Positions 9,601 to 17,077 are shown, counted from the stretch's first letter. The stretch: 34,543 nt of DNA from Streptomyces sp. ISL-12 (GCF_018614415.1 NZ_JAGGOO010000142.1:1-34543); one strand, 5' to 3'. The notes: a model not told the origin generated them from the sequence alone. Translations and numbers: made by a program.

Positions 9601-12600
9601 CTGACCCGGTCGCGGGCGGTGTCGTAGGACACCTCGGCGGCGGTCCGGCCGCTGGGCAGCGTGGTCCTGGTGAGCAGGTCGGCGGCCTTGGTGCCCAGGG
9701 CGTAGTGGGTGGAGACGGCCTGGGAGCCCAGCGGGTGGTGGTAGACGGCGACCTCGTCGATCGAGCCCGCGAAGGAGCGGGCCTGGGCGCCGCCCCAGCC
9801 GGGCCAGCTCGCCGGGGAGCTGGGCCGGGCCGCGCCGATCTGGTTGTGGGTGAGGTTCTGCGCCTGGATCTGGCCGCCGGCCAGGGTGGCGGCCTGCTTG
9901 CCGTCCAGGTAGAGGGTCTGGGTGGCGCCGGAGACGGAGAGCACGGCGTGGTGCCACTTGCCGTCGTTGACGTTGGTGGTGGTGGCGGTCATGGGGTGGG
10001 CGGTGCCGTCCCAGAACTGGCCGCGCAGCTTGCCGTCGGTGCCGACGTACAGGGTGGGTACGCCGGTGCCGGGGGCGGTGCCCCACGCCTTGTCCTGGTA
10101 GCCGATCAGCGGACCGCCGACGCCGGTGGCGATGGTCTTGAACCACACCTCGACGGCCGCGTCCCGGCTCGCCTTCAGGGTGCCGCCGGGCAGGGTGACC
10201 CGGGAGGTGGTGCCGTTGAAGCCGGCGGCGGTGGAGGGGTCGCCGGTGACCGCGCCGGCGCCGCCGAGGGTGACGTCGCCGTACGTGCCGCGGTCCTTGC
10301 CGAGGTTGACCTCGATGGCGCTCTCGGCGGAGGTGCCCTCCTCCTCACCGAGCCGCCAGTAGGACTCGGGGCGCGAGTCGCGCACCCCCGCCGCGTAGTG
10401 GCTGCCGGCGGTGTAGGTGTAGGCGGTGCAGCCGCCCGTGGGATCGCAGACCTGGTCCAGGACGTCACCGGTGTAGGTGTACGTCCAGGCCAGTGCGGCC
10501 CCGTCGACCGCGTTGGTGGCGACCCGGGTGACGTGGGAGCCGGTCCAGGTGAAGGTCAGGGAGCGTTTGCTGCGCGGGTTCTCGGCCTTGACGAGCTTGC
10601 CGCCCGAGTAGGTGTAGGTGACGACGTTGGAGGTGGCGTCGGTGATCTTGACCAGCAGGCCGGTGTTGCTGAAGGAGTACGTCGTGCCCGACTTGTCCTG
10701 GAGGGTCCAGGTGCCGGCGGTGGTGTCCTGGGTCAGCTTGGCGAACCGGCCGGGCGGCGGCGCGTAGGAGCCGTCGGGGTTCTTGCCGAAGCGGACGTCG
10801 CGGCCGTCCGGGTAGCGGATGACGACGTTGCCGGTGCCGTCGTTGTCGGGGGTGAGGCGGATGTCGTAGCGGGTGGTCCAGCCGGTGCCGAAGGCGAGGT
10901 CGCGGCGTGGGTCGAGGCTGTTGTAGGTCCGCACCAGCGTCATGTCCGGGCCGACGCCGGCCAGGGAGGCGTCGATCGCCGAGGTCGCGTAGTTGCCGAC
11001 CTGCGGGTCGAACTCCAGGTCCTGCCCCTCGCTCAGCCGGGAGGTGATCTCCGGCTGCGGGACCGAGGTGAGCAGGGCGATCTGGGCGGTGGGCACCTCG
11101 TTGCTCGCGTCCTTGGCGAAGCCGCGCCACAGGTACGTCTTGTTCCAGGACAGCCGGCCGGCCGGGACGGAATAGGCGGGGCTGGACTGGTAGGCGGAGG
11201 TGACGCAGTCGACGGGCTTGTCGTCGTCGCCCTGCTCACAGACCTCGAACTTGTACTGGAGCGTCTGCCCGGCGGGCGCGTCGATGTCCACGGCGCTGGC
11301 CCACAGCTGCGGGCTGAGCGTCTGCGCCTGGTAGCCGTTGGGCGGGTACTGCTCCTGCACCACGGGCGCGATGTCGAAGACCTGGAGGGAGAGCCGTCCG
11401 GGGGCGACCTGCTCGTCGGTGAAGACCGGGCCGCCGGACCTGACCATGCTGAAGTCCAGCAGGTAGGCGCCCGGCGGCAGCGCCTTGATGGTCGCGGTGA
11501 AGGTGGTCTTGGCGCCGTGGGCGACATTGGTCGTCAGGTTGGCGGCGCGCTGCTGGGTGACCAGCTTGCCGTCCTTGTCGTACGCCCGGTAGGCCAGGTA
11601 GTAGGCGCCGGGCGTCCAGGTCTGCGCGCCCTTGTTGGTGACGGCGACCTTGACCTGGCCGGCCTGGTTCTGCAGGACCGGCGGGTCGGGGACGGGCTGG
11701 GTGAAGGAGTAGCTCGCGTTGTACGGGGAGTGGGTGACGTACAGCTTGGGCGGGTTGGCCGTGCCGTGCCCGGCGAACTTCTTCCAGCCCAGGGAGTCGG
11801 TGGCCGAGGCCCGCACCGACAGGCCGTAGTTGGCCTGGTCACCGTCGACCCAGCGCTGGACGAGGTCGCGGCCGGACTTGCCGAGGTCGAACAGCTCGGA
11901 GGCGGCGGGGCAGGCGGACTTGGACTTGCCGGTGGCGATGTAGCCGTAGGCGAAGGACTTCGACGCGAGGCTGCCGCCGACCGAGGGGCCGGGGTAGCTG
12001 AGGCCGGTGCCGGCGGACCAGGACTCCGTGACCGGGTGGACCGACACCGGGCGGGCCCTGCAGGAGGCGGAGTCGTAGTTGGTGAGCTGGAGCTGGGCGC
12101 CGAAGATCTTGTGGTGCTTCAGCTCCTCGTCCAGCGACGGGAAGCCCAGGTAGGTGGCGGTCGCGCCGTCGGCGCCCTTGCCGACCTGGAGTTCGCTGGT
12201 GCCGACGACGGAGCCGCCGCTCTTGACGTAGACGCTGGTCTCGGCGGACGAGGTGTCCACGGAGGGGTCGACCTTGACCGGGAAGACCCGCTCCGGGGCC
12301 CGCAGCCAGTCCGCGTCGACGGTGATCCGCAGGGCCTGGCCGCCGCCGGCCCGCTCGACGAGGTCGTAGGCGACGTCCTCGGAGCGGGCGGGGGCGCCCT
12401 GCTCACCGCCGTGCCCCGAGTCCTCCATGAACCCGGCGGGGATGACACCGGCGACGCGGCCCCTGGCGTCGGTCAGCTCCACGGCGCCGTCCGCGATCCG
12501 CGCCGTCAGCCCGTCCAGGGCGAGGGGGAAGTCGAAGGTCGTCGGGGCGTCGGCCGAGTGCAGGACGAGGGTCTCCTTGACGCCGCCGGCCTGGGACTCC

Positions 12601-13328
12601 AGCGTCAGGTCGGTGTCCGCGAGGACACCCTCGTAGGTGACGGCGCTGCCCTCGGCGCTGCCCTCGACGCCGGCGGCGCCGCTCAGGCCGTACGACAGGC
12701 TGCGGCCGCCGGGGAGTTCGACGGTGGCCAGGCGCGCGGAGTCGGCCCGCTCGTCGATGCGTACGCCGACCGAGTCGGCGGTGTTGCGCCAGCCGCCGCC
12801 GTCCGCCCGCAGTTCCGTGTCGATGGGCTGCCAGTCACCGTCCGCGTCGCGGTAGTTGACCGGCGTCGGCGACATCTCGGTGGTCCGGGTGCCGTCCTCG
12901 TTGGCGTAGGTACGGCTGAACCCGTCGCGCTCGGCGGGCAGTTCCCTGCTGCGGTCGGCGTCGAAGCCGGTGACCTCGGTGGCCGGCGGGGCGACGGCCT
13001 CGGCCTTGTTGCGGGCCTTCTTCTCGGCGGCGGCGACACTGCCCTTCTTCACCGTCGTCGGGTACTTCGACCGCAGGGTCCGCGGGGCCTTGGTGTTGGC
13101 GTCCCGCTCGCCGACCAGGTGGTCCTTGCCGTCGGCGGACGCCCACCGCTGGTCGGGGGCGTCGCGGCCCTGGGGGTCCTCGGGGAACAGCGGGATGCCG
13201 GTGCCGGACAGGGCCAGGGAACTGGCCGTGATCACCGACGCCAGGAGGATGCCGAGGGCCATGCCCCAGCGACTGCGGCGCAGCCGACGGGACAGCAGTC
13301 TTCGGGCGACTCTCCGGTAGTCAGGCAC
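3624..13328 (-). CDS. Giant secreted RHS/YD-repeat polymorphic toxin with pretoxin-HINT and HYD1-like ADP-ribosyltransferase tip
   Basis: 3234 residues. Order: an Arg-rich n-region and signal anchor (about 1-45); a DNRLRE-like domain after VFPVKVDPSVD (about 350-530); an RHS entry domain (TLVRTYNSLDPRRDLAFGTG, about 780); a LamG/concanavalin-like insert (about 983-1206); a Pro/Ser linker (about 1310-1350); and many YD repeats (GYDxxGR/N) to about 2430. The RHS core ends at DPDGHWP (about 2668). Then come CxxC, a Lys/Ala-rich amphipathic tract (about 2670-2790), a hydrophobic Ala/Gly segment (about 2910-2935), pretoxin-HINT (2980-3127, with TEGHPFW and terminal VLVHNC), and a 107-residue tip beginning at 3128. 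The tip contains RHYTNAKGKAGI (His3143), FLVPAKGKP and NHVLEFDVP, which fits HYD1-type ART toxins. The RHS shell should encapsulate the tip and HINT should release it. Start: GTG with GAGGGGGAG just upstream. Neighbours are the coupled immunity gene and the two lectins. HYD1 assignment is by motif only; export and RHS assignment are secure. Confidence 0.88.
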   Translation of the reverse strand: MPDYRRVARRLLSRRLRRSRWGMALGILLASVITASSLALSGTGIPLFPEDPQGRDAPDQRWASADGKDHLVGERDANTKAPRTLRSKYPTTVKKGSVAAAEKKARNKAEAVAPPATEVTGFDADRSRELPAERDGFSRTYANEDGTRTTEMSPTPVNYRDADGDWQPIDTELRADGGGWRNTADSVGVRIDERADSARLATVELPGGRSLSYGLSGAAGVEGSAEGSAVTYEGVLADTDLTLESQAGGVKETLVLHSADAPTTFDFPLALDGLTARIADGAVELTDARGRVAGVIPAGFMEDSGHGGEQGAPARSEDVAYDLVERAGGGQALRITVDADWLRAPERVFPVKVDPSVDTSSAETSVYVKSGGSVVGTSELQVGKGADGATATYLGFPSLDEELKHHKIFGAQLQLTNYDSASCRARPVSVHPVTESWSAGTGLSYPGPSVGGSLASKSFAYGYIATGKSKSACPAASELFDLGKSGRDLVQRWVDGDQANYGLSVRASATDSLGWKKFAGHGTANPPKLYVTHSPYNASYSFTQPVPDPPVLQNQAGQVKVAVTNKGAQTWTPGAYYLAYRAYDKDGKLVTQQRAANLTTNVAHGAKTTFTATIKALPPGAYLLDFSMVRSGGPVFTDEQVAPGRLSLQVFDIAPVVQEQYPPNGYQAQTLSPQLWASAVDIDAPAGQTLQYKFEVCEQGDDDKPVDCVTSAYQSSPAYSVPAGRLSWNKTYLWRGFAKDASNEVPTAQIALLTSVPQPEITSRLSEGQDLEFDPQVGNYATSAIDASLAGVGPDMTLVRTYNSLDPRRDLAFGTGWTTRYDIRLTPDNDGTGNVVIRYPDGRDVRFGKNPDGSYAPPPGRFAKLTQDTTAGTWTLQDKSGTTYSFSNTGLLVKITDATSNVVTYTYSGGKLVKAENPRSKRSLTFTWTGSHVTRVATNAVDGAALAWTYTYTGDVLDQVCDPTGGCTAYTYTAGSHYAAGVRDSRPESYWRLGEEEGTSAESAIEVNLGKDRGTYGDVTLGGAGAVTGDPSTAAGFNGTTSRVTLPGGTLKASRDAAVEVWFKTIATGVGGPLIGYQDKAWGTAPGTGVPTLYVGTDGKLRGQFWDGTAHPMTATTTNVNDGKWHHAVLSVSGATQTLYLDGKQAATLAGGQIQAQNLTHNQIGAARPSSPASWPGWGGAQARSFAGSIDEVAVYHHPLGSQAVSTHYALGTKAADLLTRTTLPSGRTAAEVSYDTARDRVSEYTDANGGTWAVGAPAVFGDEDDLRRTVEVHDPVGQPYFYEYDGMTSQLLRYGEPLGLGTREYDGTPEPSPSTSPPTEVCSEPDPGDPMFCTTPPGNDDGSPDFIRHPVDGVAIRSYTYDDRGYQTVTTSETGDTVTLGYDDRGNVNSQTTCRAKGDCHTSYTTYPAGLDELDLRIDLPTETRDARSSSATDNRYLTTYKYDDNGNLLSQKNPDGGSVVNTYTTGVEPARDGGNTPTGLLRTSTDPRGAVTRYAYFNSGDIAEVVEPSGLITRYTYDALGRRTSETEISDSQPNGVTTTYQYDKLSRLVSSTDPQVGDAVTGAQHQQRTTTTYDPDGVVTATEIDDIVGADLPRSMTYELDDHGRPVRVTDAEGNETSYGYDPFGNQTFMVDGNGNRFEYAYTARNMIAEVRLTDWDGDPDGADGSGEDLVMQSYAYDMAGRLAQHTDAMGRTLEYQYYGDDLVKSITLKGFHNPDGTTRDIVVEANEYDGAGNVTQETTDNGRTVTRTTYDAVGRVASTVTDPGGLARSTSYTYDLAGNVTTTKNGGNPSHVPWPVSATPEQVDYVYDLAGNATKEITHNGSGTLTTTYAYDQRGLTKTVTDPAGNVTDYGYDALGRQISTLAPAVDTEQAGAAAQHTRPLTIVGLDTYGAATSVQDPLGNVTRTEYDRLGRQISTTGAAYTAPGTSTPVTPTAQYRYDALGNVVEATDPLDQVTRYSYDRLNRVTVRDEPTGTGDDRAQWKYTYTRTGEVLSVTGPTGARAETTYDDLDRPVTQTQIDREPYEDAFTTRYTYDDAGNVTEQTDPSGAKTSFTYDSLGQIVRLTEPSGTVTEFGYDLAGREVRRSDGLGRTSSLLYDQAGRLVSESDLAPNSNSLRTIGYAYDDAGNLVRSTDPLGHTTSYAYDALGRLTKQTEPVTDTESITTSFGYDAAGHRTRYTDGRGNSTYYTFNTLGLAESVIEPATEADPDAADRTWTTAYDAAGQAVRATAPGGVTQTRVYDNTGQLIKETGTGAEAATADRSYGYDAAGRLTSAATPDGDNTYTYNDRGLLLSAEGPSGEASYAYDDDGLLTSRTDATGTSLFTYTEQQLSTAKDSLTGTSQSYAYDTSGMLRQVSYGAGQSRSYGYDDLGRIDTDTLTNSTGQAVTSIDYGYDDNDHLTSKKVTGSNAADNTYGYDQAGRLTSWTADGDTTEYGWDASGNRTREGDKTAVYDERNRVRSDGDYTYTYSPRGTLSSRTSSGLTEDFAFDAFDRLLQAGDVSYDYDSLDRVDSRNGTDFSYAGLSPDPVGDGASSYGRGPMDELMSVSENGTAQLVVTDSHGDVVGDFDATDSDLTELADSTTYSPFGEEVESQGDGEVAGELGYQGDYTDPDTDQVNMGARWYNSDTGTFDSRDSVDYAGGASILANRYTYGAGAPLDYVDPDGHWPSCGWCKKVASGVKKVGSAIKSGVKKAARAVKKVVKKAWRAAVSAVKAVGRAISNAAKWVYNKAKSAVSWVAQKVSSAVSWVASKATSAAKSAAAWAREKAAAAKRAAVARAKAITKKAKAAVSYAIQHSPLPEIAAAVKPLISVTKDIVSAAANLPAAVVDTARNVIADAAQAATDLRDAVVAAAGEVVETVSTAVQAATEFARAAAPYIRDGLKAGLEFAAEASGFNDFKNCLTKGDMEACAWAAATVAGALAGGAGAGVVRAAKAGRMATKAAKYADDISEAADKLDTAVEYTSCAADLAGVAASANSFTEGTLVLMADGSRKPIEDVDVGDEVKATDPTTDESPSSEKVTDTITGKGEKHLVALTIDTDGAAGDATAVLTATEGHPFWVPDLREWLDAGDLKPGQWLSTGSGTKVELTAVRAWTQSTTVHNLTVDRAHTFFVAASGTSVLVHNCPAGGDDAAEEMIRMRHYTNAKGKAGIKQSGVIRASDQNKVFLVPAKGKPMSPRDAEAKLGIGRGRGNHVLEFDVPAGRVKSRYNATMGITEWVADGDLPVKNIRVKR

Positions 13329-13372
13329 AGCTCCCCCTCAGCACCACACGTGGGTCATGAATCGACTTATGG

Positions 13373-13402
13373 ATCCTGAGAGTTGTATGAAGATTCTGTC
13401 CA
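13373..13402 (-). promoter_or_regulatory. Candidate sigma-70-type promoter for the RHS gene
   Basis: Read on the minus strand: TGGACA (13402-13397), 18-nt spacer, CAGGAT (13378-13373). It lies 45 bp upstream of the RHS GTG in a noticeably AT-richer stretch. The match to a housekeeping consensus is good at -35 (5/6) and fair at -10. Confidence 0.35.
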
Positions 13403-13574
13403 GACGATCACCAACTGTCCATCTGCTTGTCATGTACACGCGTCAGTTGTTCATCTCCGCGCCACTGCATCGTTAACCCAAAGCTGCTTACCGTCCCCCT
13501 GCCAGGGGGTGCGCAATCATGTCGAACCGCTGCTTCCCTGCTCGGAATCACCGCACTGAGCTGGAAGGACGTCC
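13403..13574. other. AT-richer intergenic stretch upstream of the RHS gene
   Basis: This stretch is poorer in GC than its flanks and has no convincing gene. It holds a small hairpin (CCCCCT-gcc-AGGGGG, 13495-13509). It lies between the RHS start (minus strand) and the possible lectin remnant and lectin 2 (plus strand), so promoters for both directions may lie here. Confidence 0.4.
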
Positions 13575-13982
13575 ATGAGATCCGCATCGGGCAGACGGTT
13601 CGGCCGTCGCGTGGTCACGTCGACCGCGCCGACAGCCGCCGCGCCTCCCGTCATCCACATGTCGACACAACGCCCGTACGCCACGGACGACGTCATGTGC
13701 GGCGCCCGCACCGGGCCGGCGGAGGCGATGACCCGGTCCGCCCGCGGCAGGGACACCCTCCGCGGCGCCGGTGGACGGACACGGGGTTCCGGCGTCCGGC
13801 GCACCCGGGAGCGACGGACCTCCGGGACCCCGGCCGGCCCCGCCGCCTCCCGCCCCACCACCGGCGACGGCGCCCCCGTCGCCGACGCCGGACCCCGCGC
13901 GGTCGCGGCTCGCGGCCGTGCTGCCCGCGGACCCGCGCCGGTCCGTGCGGAGCACGGCCTGTCCGCGCCGTCGGACAGGTAG
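13575..13982 (+). pseudogene. Possible decayed N-terminus of a third lectin gene (or an unrecognised 135-residue protein)
   Basis: The ATG at 13575 has GGAAGGA 5 nt upstream and high GC3, so it could be translated into a 135-residue Arg/Ala/Gly/Pro-rich protein with no recognisable fold. Its first 55 or so residues line up with lectin N-termini: GRRFGRRVVTST against GRLSRRMIAITT, then DDVMC against DEITC, then VMCGARTGPAEAM against VTCASTGPTYAV of lectin 1. The hydrophobic core of the signal peptide is broken and the propeller repeats do not follow. After about 13770 another plus frame becomes Pro-rich. I read it as a degraded copy sitting just upstream of intact lectin 2, but a small real gene cannot be excluded. 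Confidence 0.3.
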
Positions 13983-14099
13983 CGCCGGGCCCACGAATGT
14001 CCCACTCGGGGGGAGCCGTCACCGCAGACGCGCCGCCCCCTCCTCCCGCCGTCCCGTGACCCGGGGCGACCAGATCACACGAAGTCCGGAAGGATGCCG

Positions 14100-16103
14100 A
14101 TGAGACCCCTGTCACCCCTGTCCCGTGGACGGCTCAGCCGTCGGATGATCGCGATCACCACCGCGGCCGCCGCGCTGCCCATAGCCATGACCACCACCTC
14201 GGGCACCGCCCAGGCCGCGGACGAGATCACCTGCACGTCGACCGGCGCCCTCTACTCGGTCACCACCGAGGGAAGCCTGCTGCGGCGCAACGTCGCCGAC
14301 CCGGCCGGCGCGACGGGCTCGCTCCCCGAGGCCGGCACCATCGACTCCGGCTGGGACCAGTACCCGCGCGTACTGACCGCCAACGGAGCGACCTTCTACG
14401 GCATCAAGTCGGACGGCCTGTACTTCAGCCACCGGGACGGGTCGACCGGCACCTGGGACATCCACCACCGCAAGATCAGCGACTCGTACGGCAGCTACCG
14501 CCTGGACGCCAACCGCAACAAGATCAGCGCGGACCGGGGCGGCAACCTCTGGTTCGTCGACGGCGACGGCGACCTGCGCTACGCCCGCTACACCAGCTCC
14601 ACCAACACGTGGAGCGCGGACAGCAACAAGAAGATCGCCTCGGGCTGGGGCCGTTACAGCTTCATCGTCGCCACCGAGCTGGGCGTGGTCTACGGAGTCG
14701 ACTCGGCCACCGGCGATCTGACGCGCTCACGCTACGACTTCACCAGCCAGCGGTGGATCGAGCAGCACCGCACGGTCAGCTGGGCGGACTGGCGCGACAC
14801 CGAGGACCTCACCTCCTTCGGCGGCGACACCATCCTCCGCGTCAAGCCCAACGGAGAGGTACGCCAGTACCGCTACCGGGAGGACGCGGGCAACTTCGAC
14901 CCCTACAACGTGCTCCTCGGCAGCGGCACCTGGTGGTCCGGCTACACCAGCGTGACCGGCGCGCCCGACGCCTGCCGCCTGACCGCGAACCACACGCCGG
15001 CGAAGCCCTCGATCAGCGTCGAGTCCGCCACCCCGACCAGCGTGCTCCAGGCGTCCAGCGGGGAGGTCGAGTACGCCTACACCGACAACATCGGGCGTCT
15101 GGTCCACGGCCGGCAGACCGACCCGTCGGACTTCAACTCCGTGCAGTGGACGACGGTCTCGGGCAACGAGGCGTTCTCGGGACAGCCGACGCTCACCGAA
15201 CAGCCGGACGGCCGGACGGCGCTGACCGCGCAGAACGTCAGCAGCGACATCTGGTGGCGGCGGCACGCCGCGAGCAGCCCGGACTGGGGCGACTGGATCA
15301 ACCTCGCCGGCGCGATGGCGGAGCACCCGACGACCGGGAAGACGGCGGACGGAGTGCTCGCGCAGTTCGCCGTGGACGCCGACGGCAAGCCCTGGTACCG
15401 CGTCCAGCAGCGGGCCAACGTGGACTTCATGGGCTGGATGCCGCTGAGCGGCGAGGGCTTCTCCGGTCCGCTCACCGCTGTCACCGTCCGCAACGGCATC
15501 CAGCTCTTCGGCACCGACGCGAACGGCACGCTCCGGACCGCGACGTTCAGCAACGGCGCCGTCGGCACCTGGACCACCCTGGGCGACCGGACCATCACCG
15601 GCACCCCGTCCGTCATCGTCTACCCCGGCTACCGCCTCGGGGTCTTCGCCCGCGACGCCGACGGCCACATCGTCCACCTCACCCAGTCCGCCGAGGGCGC
15701 CGCCTTCCCCGCCGCCTTCAGCCAGGTCGGCGACAAGACCTTCGCCGGCTCCCCGTCCGTCGTCATCAGCCCCCTCACCGGCATCACCGAGATCATGGCC
15801 CGCGCCGACGACGGCTTCCTCTACAACACCGGCGAGCAGACCCAGGGCTCCGGCACCTGGCGCACCTGGAACCAGGAGACCTTCGAAGCGGCGGCCACCG
15901 ACCCCACCGCCTTCACCTACACCAACACCTCCGGCCCCACCTGGGCCTTCTCCTACCGCACCAGCAGCAACCAGACCCGCGTCTACCGGGCCTCCAGCGC
16001 CGTCACCGCCTTCCGCAGCGACAGCAGCGGCAGCGGCGACAGCAAGGCCGAGCCCGCCCCCGTCTTCGAGCAGAACGAGCTGCCCGCACCTCCCGCCCCG
16101 TAA
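14100..16103 (+). CDS. Secreted tachylectin-like double beta-propeller protein (lectin 2)
   Basis: 667 residues, a paralogue of the protein at 1199-3184. The signal peptide is LSRRMIAITTAAAALPIAM with an AQA site at 37-39. Residues about 45-290 have the tachylectin-2-like pattern (TFYGIKSDGLYFSHR, GTWDIHHRKIS, GWGRYSFIV). Residues about 325-630 are the PLL-like second repeat region (DPSDFNSVQWTT, NGIQLFGTDANGTL, GSPSVVISPLTG). It ends in an acidic/Pro-rich tail. The ATG at 14100 is preferred over the one at 14094, because GGAAGG is spaced 6 nt from the former and overlaps the latter. It is transcribed away from the RHS gene. Its likely function is binding glycans outside the cell; a role in attaching the RHS toxin to target or producer surfaces is inference. 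No enzymatic motif is visible. Confidence 0.8.
   Translation: MRPLSPLSRGRLSRRMIAITTAAAALPIAMTTTSGTAQAADEITCTSTGALYSVTTEGSLLRRNVADPAGATGSLPEAGTIDSGWDQYPRVLTANGATFYGIKSDGLYFSHRDGSTGTWDIHHRKISDSYGSYRLDANRNKISADRGGNLWFVDGDGDLRYARYTSSTNTWSADSNKKIASGWGRYSFIVATELGVVYGVDSATGDLTRSRYDFTSQRWIEQHRTVSWADWRDTEDLTSFGGDTILRVKPNGEVRQYRYREDAGNFDPYNVLLGSGTWWSGYTSVTGAPDACRLTANHTPAKPSISVESATPTSVLQASSGEVEYAYTDNIGRLVHGRQTDPSDFNSVQWTTVSGNEAFSGQPTLTEQPDGRTALTAQNVSSDIWWRRHAASSPDWGDWINLAGAMAEHPTTGKTADGVLAQFAVDADGKPWYRVQQRANVDFMGWMPLSGEGFSGPLTAVTVRNGIQLFGTDANGTLRTATFSNGAVGTWTTLGDRTITGTPSVIVYPGYRLGVFARDADGHIVHLTQSAEGAAFPAAFSQVGDKTFAGSPSVVISPLTGITEIMARADDGFLYNTGEQTQGSGTWRTWNQETFEAAATDPTAFTYTNTSGPTWAFSYRTSSNQTRVYRASSAVTAFRSDSSGSGDSKAEPAPVFEQNELPAPPAP
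15722..16001 (+). repeat. Right arm of 280-bp inverted repeat (3' end of lectin 2)
   Basis: Partner of 1301-1580 (minus strand), about 95% identical by hand alignment. It encodes the last propeller repeats (QVGDKTFAGSPSVV through RVYRASSA). Confidence 0.85.
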
Positions 16104-16131
16104 CCACGCCCGACATCACGACCGACGTCAC

Positions 16132-16168
16132 GACCGGGACCGGCGCCGCCAGCGGGCCGGTCCCGGTC
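16132..16168. terminator. Terminator-like hairpin between lectin 2 and the HNH gene
   Basis: The 13-bp perfect stem GACCGGGACCGGC / GCCGGTCCCGGTC has an 11-nt loop. It lies 28 bp after the lectin 2 stop and 26 bp from the stop of the convergent HNH gene, so it can serve both strands. Confidence 0.75.
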
Positions 16169-16194
16169 TGTCGTCCGGAGGGTGCCGCGCGGGT

Positions 16195-16977
16195 TCAGGC
16201 CCCGCACTGCTTGAGCAGCGCGTCCCGGTCCGACGTGGTCACCGCCAGCTCGTACTCGACGGCGACCTGGGCGAACCGGACGGCGTACGCGCACCGGATC
16301 TTCTTGTTCGGCGGCAGCCAGGACGCCGGCCCGGAGTCGCCCTTGGACGAGTTGGCGGGGCCGTCGACCGGCATGAGGTTGAGGGGGTCGTTGGCCAGTT
16401 GCCGCCGCTTCTTCTCCGCCCAGCGCGAGGAGCCCATCTGCCAGCTGTAGGAGAGCGGGACGACGTGGTCGATCTGCACCTCGGCGGCGTCCTGCTTGCG
16501 CCACTCGATGGTCTTGGCGGTGTACGGGTCGTCCAGCGTCATGGAGACGACCACGCAGTCGGAGCCGGACTTGAACTCCAGCTCCTGGCCGTCGCGCTGG
16601 AGGATGTCGTTGCGGGTGTCGCAGCCGTTGCGGGCCAGCGGGACGCCGTCGGCGGTGTCCATCCAGGCGTAGCCGAACTCGTCCCGGTCGTAGCCGGTCT
16701 TCGGGCCGCGGCCCTTGGTGTCCAGTTGCTCGATGAGTTCCCGGGCGGAGGCCCGGCCGGCGTCGCCGGTGACCGCCGCGAGGCCGGGCTTGGTCCCGTC
16801 CGGGTTGCTCAGCGGGCTCACGGCGTGCCCGGCGGCGGGTTCCGCTTCCGCTCCGCTGCCGCCACTCCCCGAGGACGCGGTCCCGCCGTCCTCCAGACTG
16901 TCGCACCCGGTGACCAGGGCCAGAGCCAGTGCCGCGCACGCGGCCCATCCGGTTCGCATCCTGCTGTGCCGCGTCAC
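16195..16977 (-). CDS. Secreted HNH-nuclease family lipoprotein (DUF1524/GmrSD-C-like)
   Basis: 260 residues. The lipobox LVTGC (Cys25) after a hydrophobic h-region predicts an extracytoplasmic lipoprotein. A Ser/Gly/Glu-rich linker follows, then a nuclease-type domain with IDHVVPLSYSW (about 170), ANDPLNLMPVDG (about 193) and NSSKGDSG (about 211), then PPNKKIRCAYAVRF. The D-H and N...N/K residues of the HNH (DUF1524) metal site are all present, so activity is plausible. Cys pairs probably form disulfides outside the cell. The GTG start at 16977 has GGGGAGG 5 nt upstream. Upstream-extended frames to 17373 would run through the divergent antitoxin gene and are not credible. The substrate is unknown; extracellular DNA degradation or defence is a reasonable guess. 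Confidence 0.8.
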   Translation of the reverse strand: MTRHSRMRTGWAACAALALALVTGCDSLEDGGTASSGSGGSGAEAEPAAGHAVSPLSNPDGTKPGLAAVTGDAGRASARELIEQLDTKGRGPKTGYDRDEFGYAWMDTADGVPLARNGCDTRNDILQRDGQELEFKSGSDCVVVSMTLDDPYTAKTIEWRKQDAAEVQIDHVVPLSYSWQMGSSRWAEKKRRQLANDPLNLMPVDGPANSSKGDSGPASWLPPNKKIRCAYAVRFAQVAVEYELAVTTSDRDALLKQCGA

Positions 16978-17050
16978 ACGCGCCTCCCCTTGCTGTTCCT
17001 CGCCGTACCACCGTAGCGATCGAGAGGTCCAGACCATATAGGGCCTTAAT

Positions 17051-17077
17051 GGGCGTACGAGGCATATGGGGCGTACG
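17051..17077. promoter_or_regulatory. Direct repeat GGGCGTACG in a divergent promoter region
   Basis: Two exact copies of GGGCGTACG (17051-17059 and 17069-17077) are 18 bp apart, between the divergent HNH lipoprotein and antitoxin genes. This may be an operator; nothing else identifies it. Confidence 0.25.

Noticed and set aside
6126..13379. 2417-codon open frame on the plus strand opposite the RHS gene
   Set aside because: It is an antisense shadow of repetitive GC-rich coding sequence: Val/Gly/Ala/Arg only, no domain, and the minus strand holds a perfect RHS architecture.
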